The notes beneath the pieces were generated by a model, which did no database searches, was not told where the DNA came from, and saw nothing but the letters and a program-made list of their open reading frames with translations. This document shows positions 21,695 to 32,733 of a DNA stretch of 64,000 nt, one piece after another. Where the stretch lies: the NCBI GenBank assembly GCA_963920525.1, contig OY986435.1, positions 273,288,848 to 273,352,847 on the forward strand, given 5' to 3'. A program made the position numbers and the translations under genes. The stretch's first letter is position 1. The number at the start of each line of letters is the position of its first letter. This stretch comes from Dichetophora obliterata. Its lineage: Eukaryota > Arthropoda > Insecta > Diptera > Sciomyzidae.

Positions 21695-22149
21695 CTGCAG
21701 CAATGTCAGTAAAATTGTATGTATGTTGTAACTGTGTTTATAGAAAAGCTGAGCAGTGTTCGCAGTAAGCCAGAGTACCCTGTTTTAACAAACAAACCAT
21801 TAGTGAAAATTATAATTTCGTTATGTTAATAAAATCAATAAAAACTTACCAAATTTCTTTGCCAGTAAACAATTTCTTCTCAAACAAAATTCTTTGACCA
21901 ACGGGTATAGAAGGTATGTTAGGTATTGCTCTAAAGATTTCTTCTAATGAAATAATAAATTTAAGAGCTTCCACGACTACTTCACACGCTAGCGAAAAAA
22001 ATTAAGCATCTCGCACAAGAATTCTTACAAATTTTAATAATAAAAAACTTACCATGTAAAACAGTGAACAATTCATTAACCTCCTTTATCTCACTAAAAG
22101 ATCCTTTTAACTCCTCACCACTTAAAAAATTTTCTAGAAATGTTTCCAT
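21695..22149 (-). CDS. Three-exon coding remnant of unknown family inside the TA element
   Basis: I do not recognise this gene. Exon 1, 22053-22149, starts at ATG 22149 (METFLENFLSGEELKGSFSE) and ends at a GTAAGT donor. Exon 2, 21850-21988, follows a TTTTTTCGCTAG acceptor, reads CEVVVEALKFIISLEEIFRA then IPVGQRILFEKKLFTGKEI, and ends at GTAAGT. Exon 3, 21695-21779, follows AAAACAG and reads VLWLTANTAQLFYKHSYNIH before GTATAT. All three joins keep frame across phases 1, 2 and 0, giving 107 codons. Downstream exons would lie left of 21695, where a MITE and the retrotransposon now sit. The position just inside one terminus is typical of a transposon gene's 5' end. It may be the N-terminus of the element's transposase or an accessory protein. 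Confidence 0.5.
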
Positions 22150-22239
22150 TACTTTAAGAAACACACTTTCAGCGCTCGAATGATGGAAACGACGCTAACT
22201 ATAAAGTTCCGTTATATTACATTCTTTTTGTGTTAATTT

Positions 22240-22746
22240 GAGAAAATTGAAAAATGTTGTGGTTACAAAAATTTTGTTACGATAGAAACTGTTTTTGTTA
22301 AATTAACGAACATTTTAATAGGATTTCAAACAAATGTTGTAAACACTTTTCTATGTTAGATCAACAAAAATTTGTGTTAAATGAACTCCAAGTACACTTT
22401 GTTAGCGGAACAAAAATTGTTGAATTTACATTCGATGGTGTTAAAAAGCATCACATTTATTTAACATAGCCTTTTGTTAATCTTTGAGCTAACTTGGTGT
22501 TGCTTTAACAAAACTTTTGTTATATCTTCAAAGTTTTTTGAAAATTTGTAAAAATATTTTAACAAAATCAATTTTGTTGAGATAACAAAATCTATTGTAT
22601 TTTTGTATTTTTTTGTTAAAATATTTTTGTTCTAGCAACAAAACATTCGTTAAATGTACGAAATTTTTGTTATTCTGACGAAAAATTTGCCTGTCAGAGC
22701 TAACAAAAAATGTTTGTTTAAAAATTCGTTATTACTTTTTTCGGTG
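22240..22746. repeat. Right subterminal repeat zone of the TA element
   Basis: More than ten words of the type TTTTGTTA or its complement occur within 500 bp, in both orientations, ending in the TTTTTTCGGTG terminus. The left zone at 14600-14830 has the same make-up. Such subterminal clusters are known to bind transposase in several DNA transposon groups; that role here is inference. Confidence 0.6.
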
Positions 22747-23625
22747 TATTTAAACACATTATTAAGAATGAAATTGAATTAAATTCTTAATATAATGAAT
22801 GTTTGAATGAAGTAAAAACTATTTATAGTTAATAATTCATTGTCTTCTGAACTCTCTAATTTCTTATAGAATCTGTGATGGATTGGCGCAATCCAATCCA
22901 GTAAAGAAATTAAATCTTTATATATTGCTTTGTATATTTTTATGTAGAATATTGGTAAAGTTGAATATAAACAAAGAGCGGGCAATGTGCAAATTATTTG
23001 CATTTAAATTTGTTTACTTAAAGACAGCTGCATCAGAAAATCAATTTTTTGTAAATTTTTGAGATGTGTTCTGTTTTTTATACTATTCAGCAGGACTATT
23101 GGTGTCTTTAAAATCTACCTGTGCCATTTACGTAACAATACATTTTTTTTAGTGTAAAATGCAAATTTCCCAGTCGTTCAATGAGAAGATTTGCGGGTAG
23201 TGATGCTGCGAGTTCAATTCGATTCTACCATCTCGATCGCAAAGAAGCTGCGTAGGACCGGCCACAGGAAAGTGATGATAAATTTTTTTAAAGCGTTTGT
23301 TTTGAATGAGGCTTACATAGAAAGAAATCAACGTCTAGTTTTTGTTGTCACTCATTTTATGGATTCTGAGAGTGACTATAATGGCTCACTTACTTTGGAG
23401 TTGATGAAATAATTTCCTTTGCGGACTCAACAACTTCTAAGGGATGTGCGTTTACTCGATTTTTGGTCGGTCTTTGAAGTAATAAATCCCATTTTAATTT
23501 GATTTTGAATATTTTCTATTATTTTTCGAGTTTGGCAGTCCATGCAAGTTAAAAAACATATTTTTACATACTTTTGTATCACTATCACTGATTTTCACAA
23601 TGTACTTAAAACTATATTTTAAAAC
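22747..23625. other. AT-rich flank, no gene seen
   Basis: Short open frames at 23149-23412 on both strands overlap and carry no recognisable domain. Confidence 0.4.
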
Positions 23626-23700
23626 AAGGAGCTAACCCACATACAATTCACTTGAATTTATTACCACCGAAAGACGGTATTCAAAATCTTGAACTTTTAA
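23626..23700 (-). repeat. Inverted monomer of the 13.9 kb satellite
   Basis: AACAAGGAGCTAACCCACAT, ATTACCACCGAAAGACGG and CTTGAACTTT match, in reverse complement, the TTAGC..CCTTCTTGCC, CGTCTATCGGTGGTAA and AGAACTTT blocks of the satellite at 13877-14500. Confidence 0.6.
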
Positions 23701-23901
23701 AAAAAATTTTATAAACAAAAAATTTACCAAAACGATAAAGAATTTAACCAAGTCAAAAATTTTCTACTAAAAATGGTTATATTTTACCAAAACGGCAACC
23801 TTGGCCGACAGGCAGGTTTGCTTACAGGCACCAGTACGACAAAACTGGCTTCATATAATTTCATATAAAGTGTCAAAGTGTGCAGAGTGACAACAGACAG
23901 A

Positions 23902-25064
23902 CCAGTACAGGTTGTACGAGAAAACATACTAGGACTGGTTTTTCGTACTGATTTTAGTTTTTTGTGTCGTTTTGTAATTTTTCAAGAAAACTGCGTTTTT
24001 AAGACAATTAAAAACAATTTTCATTTTTTTTTGTTTGAAATTTTAATTAAATGACTTTGGAGAAATGAGAAAAAATTTACCGCTAACTCACTAATTCAAT
24101 GCCTTATATATTTTTTAAAAAACCTCTAAAATTAACACTTTTTGATAAAAAAATAGGGCAAAAGTTGTTTTTGTTGTCAATGTTTTTTTTCGAAAATTTC
24201 CATTTTTCCCATTCTTTCATTTCATTTGTTTTATTTTTGCACATTTGCATATTTGATAATTTTGGGCAAGATTTTTTTCTGTGAAAGGTGCATATTAAAA
24301 AATGATTTGCCTTGTACGAAATGCTGTTATTTCAGGCATATTTACCTCAGTTGTTTTGCTTTCCTAACAAAGCCGATTACGGCTTACGACCGACATTTTT
24401 TTTTTGGTCTTATGACCTTTTTGAAACTGGCCATTTGTGGCTATGTCCCGTCACCAATTACAGAAGTGACTATTCATTGGGGTTATTTAATTCATTTTTA
24501 AATAATTTCATTTTAAGTTGAAACCTTTTTTGTATGGGGCTTATTTAATTTTTTATTGGGTGTTATTTCATAACATAATCCCCAAATTTTGGGACTTATC
24601 TTATTTGCCATTTGAGTGTTATTTCATTGCATTTGGCCATTCTTTAATTTTTACGTTTGGGGTTTATACCATTTTCGTTGGGACTTATTTCATTGGGTGT
24701 TATTGCATTAGGGCTTTTTTTAATTAGGGTCTATTTCGTGGTGCCCCAAAAAATACTTTTAAATTTCGGCGGCCCAGAAACCGGAATCGTATCTTCTTAT
24801 CTTCACGATCACCCGGTTCACCCGATTTTTGGGGGGCAATCACTAGGCAAGCATTTAAAACAACAACGCATTTTTAAGAATACAACGAATTATTAAATAT
24901 ATATTTTTATATTATTATGTATTGCTTGATTTACCTGAAAATGGGCTTAAAACACAGTTTCCTACAAAAATTGCAAAAAAAACGACAAAAAAACTAAAAT
25001 TAGCTACGAGAAACCAGGGCCAGTCTGTTTTGTCGTATTGATCTTACGGAAACCTGTACAGTAG
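23902..25064. mobile_element. 1.16 kb foldback element with T-rich internal repeats
   Basis: Left arm GTACAGGTTGTACGAG, GGACTGGTTTTTCGTA, ATTTTAGTTTTTTG and GTCGTTTTGTAATTTTTC is mirrored by right-arm blocks at 24975-25060 (GCAAAAAAAACGAC, AACTAAAATTAGCTACGAGA, AACCAGGGCCAGTC, CCTGTACA). Arms are about 110-150 bp. The core from 24480 to 24760 is built of diverged units like GGG(N)CTTATTTCATT. Part of the left interior (24045-24105, with ATGAGAAAAAATTTACCGC) is shared with the repeat family at 42130 and 46980. No protein-coding capacity is credible. Confidence 0.6.
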
Positions 25065-25220
25065 TGAAATTCTGTAACACATTTCGGCCGATATTCGGTG
25101 TCGCAATGTTGTGTTTGCGATAATTTTCGGAAAGTGGTATTCAGTACATACTTTTTTCCGATTTTGTCGGTGAAAGTATCGGAAGTTTGTCACAAACATA
25201 TCGCACAACTTGCGATGAAT

Positions 25221-25511
25221 ATTTTGTTGACGAAAAGTAAACCGAAAACATATATAAGTTTTTGAAATTAAAATTATTTAAATTAAAATGAATTCAGCAA
25301 ATTTTCATCTCTGTTTTTTGTTGACGAAAAGTGAACCGAAAACATATGTAAGTTTTTGAAATGAAAATTATTTAGATTAAAATGAATTCAGCAAATTTTC
25401 ATCTCTATTTTTTGCTGACGAAAAGTGAACTGAAAACATCTGTAAGTTTTTGAAATTAAAATTATTTAAAATAAATTTAATTCTGTAAATTTTAATTTCT
25501 ATTTCTTGTTT
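25221..25511 (+). repeat. Three-copy tandem repeat, period 93-95 bp
   Basis: TTGACGAAAAGT(A/G)AAC followed by GAAAACAT and AAGTTTTTGAAATTAAAATT recurs at 25228, 25321 and 25416. The last unit ends directly before the transposase pseudogene at the CTTGTTTCTTAG splice-acceptor-like sequence, so the repeat has multiplied that gene's upstream or intron sequence. Confidence 0.85.
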
Positions 25512-25523
25512 CTTAGCTTAAAA

Positions 25524-26302
25524 TGGCTTTTAGTAATTTACGCTCCAAGCGACTGAAGCTCATGTTCGTGAAAGAAATTTGAAACGAGCATATCTTCGAA
25601 GAATTGATCTCCTTTTGATTTGCAGTTGAATAAATTCAAAAAGCTGTATCGTATCACGCTGAATATAACGCATGAGCTCATCAACTCATTAGACGACCAT
25701 CTACATCGAAATAGAATCATTGGTCTATCAGCTGAAAATCAAGTAATTTTTTTTTTATATTGACATATTGGAACTTTTCCATTTTTTTTTTAGGTTTTTG
25801 CAGCATTACTCTCTTATGCGACTGGCTGCTACCAACGCCCCGTAGGTGAGCAGCATGGAATTTCGATGAGCCAGTCATCCATAAGTCAATCTTAGTTGTG
25901 ACCCAAATCTGAAAATTCTAAACGTCAACGCAAGATATACTGGCTCCCGACATGACTCGTATATTTGGGGGTCTTCTGCTATTCGCGATGTTATGAAACG
26001 GTCATTTGATAATGGGGATCATCGAACTTTCTTAATAGGTTTTACTATAAAATTTAGTTTTGTGTGACGATTCTGGTTATCCTCTAGAGCCTTGGCTCAA
26101 GACTCCTCTACCGAAACAGCTTGAGAACTCCCCCAAGTTTCGATATAATGAAGCCCTTTGCAAGTCTAGAAACTGTGTAGAAAGGCTTTTTGGCGTTCTT
26201 AAAGGAACATGGAGGTGTCTATCGCAACAAAAAGTCCTTATGTACGAACCTGATTTTGCGGGGAGGATTGTTAATGCACTGTTCTGCATAACATGCGTAT
26301 AA
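25524..26302 (+). pseudogene. PIF/Harbinger transposase (HARBI1-like) pseudogene
   Basis: HARBI1-type transposases are DDE nucleases that cut and join Harbinger elements. Visible pieces are LNKFKKLYRITLNITHELIN (25626 onward), a clean intron with GTAATT at 25744 and TTTTAG near 25795, then VFAALLSYATGCYQRPVGEQ and HGISMSQSSISQS before a TAG stop. After a gap come LKILNVNARYTGSRHDSYIW (the first two Asp region) and, near 26060, DDSGYPLEPWLKTPLPKQLE with YNEALCKSRNCVERLFGVLK, holding the final acidic residue, ending at 26302. Stops and frame changes before 25620, after QSSISQS and near 26040, plus a missing segment, show it is dead. A Myb-type partner pseudogene lies 4 kb downstream. Confidence 0.85.
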
Positions 26303-26663
26303 GAACAGTTTTATCAGAGGAACCAGAAAACTTAGTTCAATCAAATAATAACAGTGCCTCGCAGATTCAACTTTTTCAAGAAAACGGAGAAAACCTTCAA
26401 CCGTCAGCTTAGCAAGGCGCATTCAAGAACGCAATATTTCAGCATCGTTCACTTAAAATAGATTTATGAACAAATATTAATAATGTAAATTAATATTACA
26501 TTAAAATCACTCATACGCCACGGAATGTTGTTGATCAATGTGTTTATTTATTTACAAAAGTTTCTTTTACATTTAAATCTTTAAGTAACATATAATAAAT
26601 GATAAACACTGTGAGGTACGAAAATCTGTATTTGATAACTTTAACGTTCTTTTACTTAATTTT

Positions 26664-27121
26664 AGTATGAGAAGTCTCGTGGTGACATTCGTTTTGCCAC
26701 TTTACCGAACACTTTAGAGCAAAATATTTGTTTTAAAGATTTATAGCTCAGAATCAAAAAGTACTAAAGATATACACTAATTTTCATTTTGATAACTCTT
26801 GGACGATTATTATTTTCACTTTGGTTTCTTCAGAAAAGTTTTCTATTATTCTGGCCACAAAAAGTATAGCTTAATGACTTTTGAAACTTTTTAAGACAAT
26901 TTCAAATTATTTTTCACATTTTTTGTTCAGCAAAGTTGGTGACCATAATGATAGAAACAACTTTTCTGAAGAAACCTAAGTCAAATTCCTAGTAGTTACA
27001 GAGTTATCAACATGAAAATGAGTGCATATTATAAGTAATTTTTGATTCTGAGCTATAAATCTTTAAAACAAAAATTTTGCTCTAAAGTGTTCGATAAAGT
27101 AAACCACGAGACTCCTCATAC
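26664..27121. mobile_element. 458-bp foldback element
   Basis: GTATGAGAAGTCTCGTGG pairs with CCACGAGACTCCTCATAC. Arms of about 200 bp continue with ACACTTTAGAGCAAAAT against TTTTGCTCTAAAGTGT and TTTAAAGATTTATAGCTCAG against CTGAGCTATAAATCTTTAAA. The right end is followed by a 20-bp A tract. Confidence 0.8.
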
Positions 27122-30056
27122 AAAAAAAAAAAAAAAAAACTAAAAAAGTTTAAGTTATCCAATACAGAGAAAAAAGATCTACAAAAAAGCGCAGTGTAAT
27201 CTAACAAAAGTATTAACAAAGGATTTACATTTAATTGAATTAAAAACTAGTATTTAAAGTATAACAAGAAAGCAAAAGTTCATATAAGAAAGGGATAGAG
27301 TTAAGAATAAGAATTGGAATTGAAAGGATTAAAGAAAAATATGAATTTAATAATTTAGTACTTGTAGCATGCAACGGTTTAAATGTTTTTTTAAAGATTT
27401 TGAATTTGCTGACAGGAAGCGGATGCACGCATTATATCCGGCTAGGGATCGTCGGCTTGTGGGGTGGAGTTCTTACACCCTATCAGACAATGCTTTACCT
27501 TGCTACGTAAAAATTATTTTAATTTGCGTGCGGAGTATGTAACTTAAATACATATATAGAAGCAGAGAAAGATATGTAGAAGAGATAACTTAGACAGGAA
27601 ACGGAAGTGCCCTAATTTCGGACGGACATTTTAGAAAAGAACTAGTTAGCAAACAACCTTCTGCTGCAAGACATATATGGAAGATATTAAGTTGCTTGAT
27701 GATGTTAGAGCAACATGTATATGCCCTCCTATATAGGATCCTACATAGGATCCCTATTTTTCATCACAAACCAACTACTTTATGCTGAAATCAAAAGAAA
27801 ATATTTAACTTTCCACGATAACAAAATTTTTATTTCATATAAAAGAGATAAACATTATTGTTAAATAAAACTAAATTATTTGTTAATTTTATTAACATTT
27901 AAATCCTATAAAAATATTTATATTAGGTACTTAGACCAGAAAACAAGAAATAAAAAAAAGTTCTACCAAAATAGTTATGGAGAAAAAGAATAAGTATATA
28001 ATACAAAAGAATTAAACCGGGGTCAACAAACTTTAGCTATTGCTTATATACTAAGTGTTGTTTTTGTTTTTCGTATAAAATAATACAGAATGGCAAGTGT
28101 AACCATTTGAAAATTGTGTGTTCAAATAATTTTAATGACTGTCACGCTTATGCACTATTATACATAAAACAACCATTTAATGGCTAAAAAAAATAATAAA
28201 CAGGAAATTTTTTTCTTTTAGCTTTAAATTATTAGATTTAAATTATTCATTATTTAATTTAAATGAAGAAAATAAAATTTGAGTAGCTAAGTGCGAACAA
28301 AACAACATCTTCGTTTGCAATGCTAATAAAAGAGTAATTTTCATGCATTCTTTACAATAAAAAACTTGATTTCAACTCACTTCTTTTAACTCCACTGCTC
28401 CCACGATGAAAGATCTTTCAGTGTTGTGCTGCGAGAGAGCATTTGATGATCTGGAAAATTATTTAAGAGAATTTTTCTCTTTCATTGCAAAGCACGACAT
28501 ATACACATTTGTAACACACATTCAATAAAAAAAAATCATTAAATGTTCAGCTTAACTCACCACTATGGCAATTAACTTTGTTAGCATTATTGTTAACATA
28601 TATATAAAAAAATAAATAAAAAAACCTACATTCATGTTATTACCTTTTAATTTTTGAGAATGTTAATCTGTATTTTTTTCATTAAAATTTTTTTTTTAAT
28701 TATTCACCACATTCATTTTTTTCACCACTTTTTACTTAAGTAGTTAATAAGTTTCTTTTCTTTAACTTTAAGTGTGTATATAATAAAAATTGTTGTTGGT
28801 TACATGAATGTATGTTGCTTTTTTTCACTTATATTAGTGCAAATTAGGTCCTTATTTGATATTTTTAATGATTTAAGATTTTATAAATGTATTTTAGGTA
28901 TTAATGTATGCAGTTTAAATAGGTTTTCTTCACTATTTTCTTAATTTTAAGTATTTTTAATTCACTATTTAGATTTAAGCAGAAGGTATGTAAAAAAATT
29001 ATTTTTAGAGTGTTTTTTCTTTAATATTTGTTAATTACTAAATTGTTATTGATTTTATTTAACCATTGTTAAAAGTTATTTCTTTTCACTTTTTTGTATG
29101 TTTGGTCTGGTCAAATATTTCTAACTTTTATTATAGACCACATGTTTAAGTTTCTACCGTTTACGACTGCCAACTGAAACTCACGAAGCCAATTTTGCCT
29201 AGATTTCTGGTTCGACATAAAAACTCGTTCTCAGCATATACAGAAATGTTGATATAAATCGAAAAGAAATGAAGAATAGAAAATCCACTTTGGGATTTTT
29301 AATTAGGCGCCAATCTAGTTAATAATTTTTAATTATATTTTGAAATAAAATTATTCAAAAATTTTACCCGGTTTGGAAATGACGCCAGGAAAAGTTAATT
29401 TTTCAATCCTGTAGGACAGGTGTCGTCAAATCTTAACTTTTCAAAGGTTATAAGATAATTTTAGTTCAATTAGCTTAGATGACAGTAGATTATTTCTACA
29501 ATTAAATAAATTTATTTAATTAAAAAAGAATGATTATAATTTTATTTCTTTTTCTCTATTATTTTAATTTAATAAAAAAAAATTTAACTTACTTCTTTTC
29601 CAATTTATTTGCATTTACTACTTTAAATTAAAGTAGCAAAATTAAGTAAATTAAACTTGTTTCCAAAATTTTTGATTGGTTTTAAAATTTAAAAAAAAAC
29701 ACCTTGAAAATATGATTATTTTATGACTTTTAAATAAGCACTTGTTTCCTCGCTGGCTTCTGGATAGAAAAAGGTAGAATCGCTGTACCGGAAATTACTC
29801 GTTTGGTAATAAAAACAATCTTAAAAAGCGTGTTTAAGAAAATTTCGAGATAGATAATAATATTTATTCAATTTCCGGTACAGTGGTTCGTATAAAATAC
29901 AATTATTTGACCAAAAGATGGCATTAAATTCAAGGCTGAAAATTTATGAATTTTCAATAAAATTTATTTAGAATCAAAAATAAAAAATTCTAAAAATATT
30001 AAAGAAATTGAGCTCCAAGTCCCCTACATACTTCATTTTATTTCAGCCAACTGTAT
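27122..30056. other. Long AT-rich stretch with no supported gene
   Basis: Nearly 3 kb without a credible gene. One exon-like block stands out: minus strand 28381-28450, open for 23 codons (SSNALSQHNTERSFIVGAVE), with a TTTTCCAG acceptor and a GTGAGT donor. A possible first exon is MSNQKSRQNWLREFQ at 29218 on the same strand. The phases do not join directly, so I leave them as candidates. The rest is low-complexity AT sequence. Confidence 0.4.
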
Positions 30057-31118
30057 CTATATGGCTAACAGCAGTTGCTCCATTATGCTTTGCATACTTG
30101 AAGCATAGGTTTCAAACGTTCCTAATAAACGTTCAAATGCATTTGCTTGCGTTTTGTTCGCCTCTGCTTGTATTTTGAGTGACTCTGCAATAATCTAAAA
30201 TGTAAGAATAATTAAATAAAACCGTTTTTATATAAAAGCAATATAAATAAATGTTTGCTTTCTGATTTACCGTCAAAGCATCTGCTTGCTGCTTTGCAAT
30301 TTTCACAAATTGCTCTCGCGAGTCGTCCGCTGCAGAGACTATCCTTTTGCGTCCTTGTGATATTGGCACCTTTTGCTTAGCTCGTGCTGAGCTCGGCGGC
30401 TGTTGTAATTCTTCCACTTGATCTTGTTGTCCAGATTGCTCTAGCTGGGCTGAAACAACAATAGGGCTGAGACGAAGTATGCCATCTATGCCCTCTCCTA
30501 AAGCAAGTTGCAGTTCCTGAAATCATATATTAGACTTGTTAATTCCTTCATTATAAAAAAAATTAGCAATTCAGCCCTTGAAAGGACTTTGAACGAGCTT
30601 CTTATCATCAATTGTGTTACTAAAAGTGATACTACAATTGCTCGAGAACTGGATCTACAAGTTTTATGCCCGAGGCATTCAACGGCATTGAACGGCCAAC
30701 GTTACTATTTATATTGTTATTGCTATTATTTATTCTTACTTGCTCATCAGTGTGACTTTCAGCACACTCTGTGCTCCCTTCAACGTACTAGGTGCCCACG
30801 ATTTCTAGTACTCGCAAATCCAACTCCGAAAGCGGCGCTAGGCTGATTACCAGTGGCAGCAACCTGTTTGAGGCGTTGTCTGCTCTTTATAGAGGTGAGA
30901 CTTTTAAGGTCGCGCCAGACCTTAAACGCAAATATAATTAACAATAAGCCTGCAAATACAATATTTAATTGATAATAACTTACTATTTGCCATTGTGTAG
31001 CTGTTTTAACTGCACCTTGGACTCCGTTCAAAATCTCCGTCAACTCCTTCCACTTTTTTCCGTTTCTGCACGGCCATGCAGAGAGCAGAACTTGCCTTCC
31101 GCGAGGCCTTTATTTAGC
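30057..31118 (-). pseudogene. Zeste-type Myb/SANT DNA-binding protein pseudogene
   Basis: Minus-strand pieces in order: GLAEGKFCSLHGRAETEK, a frame change, KKWKELTEILNGVQGAVKTA then TQWQI and a GTAAGT donor (30985 region), then VWRDLKSLTSIKSRQRLKQV and AATGNQ, a frame change, PLSELDLRVLEIVGT, a TAG stop, EGSTECAESHTDEQ and a GTAAGA donor. Then exon 30271-30516 (ELQLALGEGIDGILRL, RKRIVSAADDSREQFVKIAK) and exon 30057-30194 (IIAESLKIQAEANKTQANAF to a stop). The trihelix-like KWKEL..W..VWRDLK pattern belongs to the regulatory-protein-zeste type Myb domain family, which also supplies Harbinger accessory proteins. At least two frameshifts and one stop inactivate it, while its splice sites are preserved. 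An assembly error is possible but less likely given three separate lesions. Confidence 0.75.
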
Positions 31119-31639
31119 AAAAAAAAAAAAAAAAATCATGCATTCTTAAATGTTGCTCCAAAGCAGCTCTTACATTTAACATTTAACCATTTTTAATTTT
31201 TATTTTAATTTAAATTTAATTTGAATAAATTTGACATTTATCACTGACAAATAAGTAGTGTTGCCACTTTTTTTCACTTAAACTCGTAAACTTTTTTCGA
31301 CCGAATTTTATCGCAAAGTACAAGTTAGTGAATACCGTTTTCGGTATGACAACCGAAAAAAGTCGCAAATTGCGATTCCGATCGGAAGTTTCGAAAGATT
31401 TACAGAATCCCACTACTGATCGCCCGCATTCACCCTGGACGACTTTTGCTGTGCAGGTTGCTGCATGTGCCTGTCTGCCTGCACGTCTGCATCTGGATCC
31501 ACTCTGGCCGCAACCTTAGACATGTAGACTTTTTCCATTTTAATGATGAATTTGTTCGTGTTCATTTTTATAATGGGTAAAGTTTAATGTAATTCAAAGC
31601 TATGTTTAATAAATGGAAATATTTATTTTATTTTATTGA
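31119..31639. other. Intergenic; no supported gene
   Basis: An A tract at 31121-31136 and a GC-richer block at 31395-31515 are visible. The block is open on the plus strand (FAVQVAACACLPARLHLDPL) but shows no recognisable domain. Confidence 0.35.
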
Positions 31640-31801
31640 ACTTATTGAATTTAATTTATAAATATATTAACTCAATACATAAAAGCAATGGTAGCAAAGA
31701 CCTTCAGCTTATACAATGTGTTTTTTGTCAGCTACCTTATTAACTATTTAATATTATTTTTATTTGGTTTTTATTTGTACAGTTCTATTACAATACGATT
31801 A

Positions 31802-32720
31802 TTATATAAGGTGATATATATTGCTTGCTTTGAGGAAATTTATGATTTTGTAAATATTGCTGAGGGATGGATTTGAGAGGCAAATAATAGCATCTGTTGC
31901 ATTGAAAACATATCGTCTAGCATTACTAAAGCATGGGCAAAGGGTAAGGATGTGGTAAAAATAATTTGGGGTTTGAAGATGAAGTGGACAGGAACATGGC
32001 AATCTATATTCGTTGCTAAATAAGTGTCCGTGCGAAAAGTGTGAGTAACCTAGCCTAAGTCCTTGAAATTTTATAATATCTTTTCTATGAAAGCTGTGTT
32101 GTAAATTTAATTTTGAGAAGTCTTTGATTGAGAGCTTTTTGTAATTTACTAGTTGGTACCAGGTGGAAGTTGATAGGAACAATTGTTCTGTCTATTTAAA
32201 AAGTAAGACTTGAGAAAGTTATTTATGTCTCTAAAGTTAAAGCTTGGAGTTGTTACTAGAGGAGACTTATTGGCATGTTTTGCCATCTTGTCTGCGAATT
32301 CATTTCCTAAAATTTGAGAGTGGCCAGGAACCCATATAATTGTATTTTTGGGATAAAGTGCAATCAGTTCATTTCTAATTTGTGAAATATAAAAGCTATC
32401 ATTGTGTATGTTCTCAACGGATGTAAGAGTGGAAAGCGAGTCTGAGCATATTGCGAATTAACCTCTATTGCACTTAGCATATTTAATAGCTTCGTACACA
32501 GCAATGGCTTCAGCTGAAAAAACAGTGCTATAATGGGGTAGACGTGACATTTTTATTAATTTATCAAGAGTTGTGATGCTGAAACTAGTATTATCGCTAC
32601 TTTTTGAGCCGTCTGTAAATATAAAGGTGTGTTTTTCAAAAGCATTTTTTAGTTCTGAGAAATTGGAATGGTATAATTCGGTCGGTGTGGAGTTTTTGGC
32701 ATATTTTTGTAGGGAAGTGT
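31802..32720 (-). pseudogene. RNase H and C-terminal tail of the I-like ORF2
   Basis: The minus strand reads FTDGSKSSDNTSF, FSAEAIAVYEAIKYAKCN, a TAA stop near 32459, FAICSDSLSTLTSVENI, NTIIWVPGHSQILGNEFADK and then, after a frameshift near 32170, FQGLRLGYSHFSHGHLFSNE and a Cys/His tail CSCPL..YHILTLC. The RNase H acidic residues and histidine are present. The 3' stop is at 31802. Confidence 0.8.
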
Positions 32721-32733
32721 TACATGCTTCATC

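Larger units (their letters stand above)
14595..22746. mobile_element. 8.15 kb DNA element with TA target duplication and nested insertions
   Basis: CACCGAAAAAA at 14595 is exactly mirrored by TTTTTTCGGTG ending at 22746, and both are flanked outward by TA. Both subterminal regions (14600-14830 and 22240-22740) are filled with short words of the type TTTTGTTA and its complement. The same word density occurs internally at 16640-16810 and 21140-21175. Coding exons of an unknown gene lie at 21695-22149. The interior also contains a solo long-TIR arm, a tRNA-like stretch, a palindromic MITE, a LOA-like retrotransposon and a 251-bp MITE. I infer a large cut-and-paste element, internally decayed. 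Chance pairing of two MITE ends is the alternative, though the matching subterminal repeats argue against it. Confidence 0.55.

Noticed and set aside
23211..23260. tRNA-like word GAGTTCAATTCGATTC
   Set aside because: B-box-like bases only; no A box at the right distance and no paired stems.
23149..23412. Overlapping open frames on both strands
   Set aside because: Mutually antisense, short, without motifs; typical of chance.
24480..24900. Plus-strand frames rich in Phe and Leu resembling membrane proteins
   Set aside because: They arise from translating T-rich degenerate repeats inside a foldback element; several frames are open at once.
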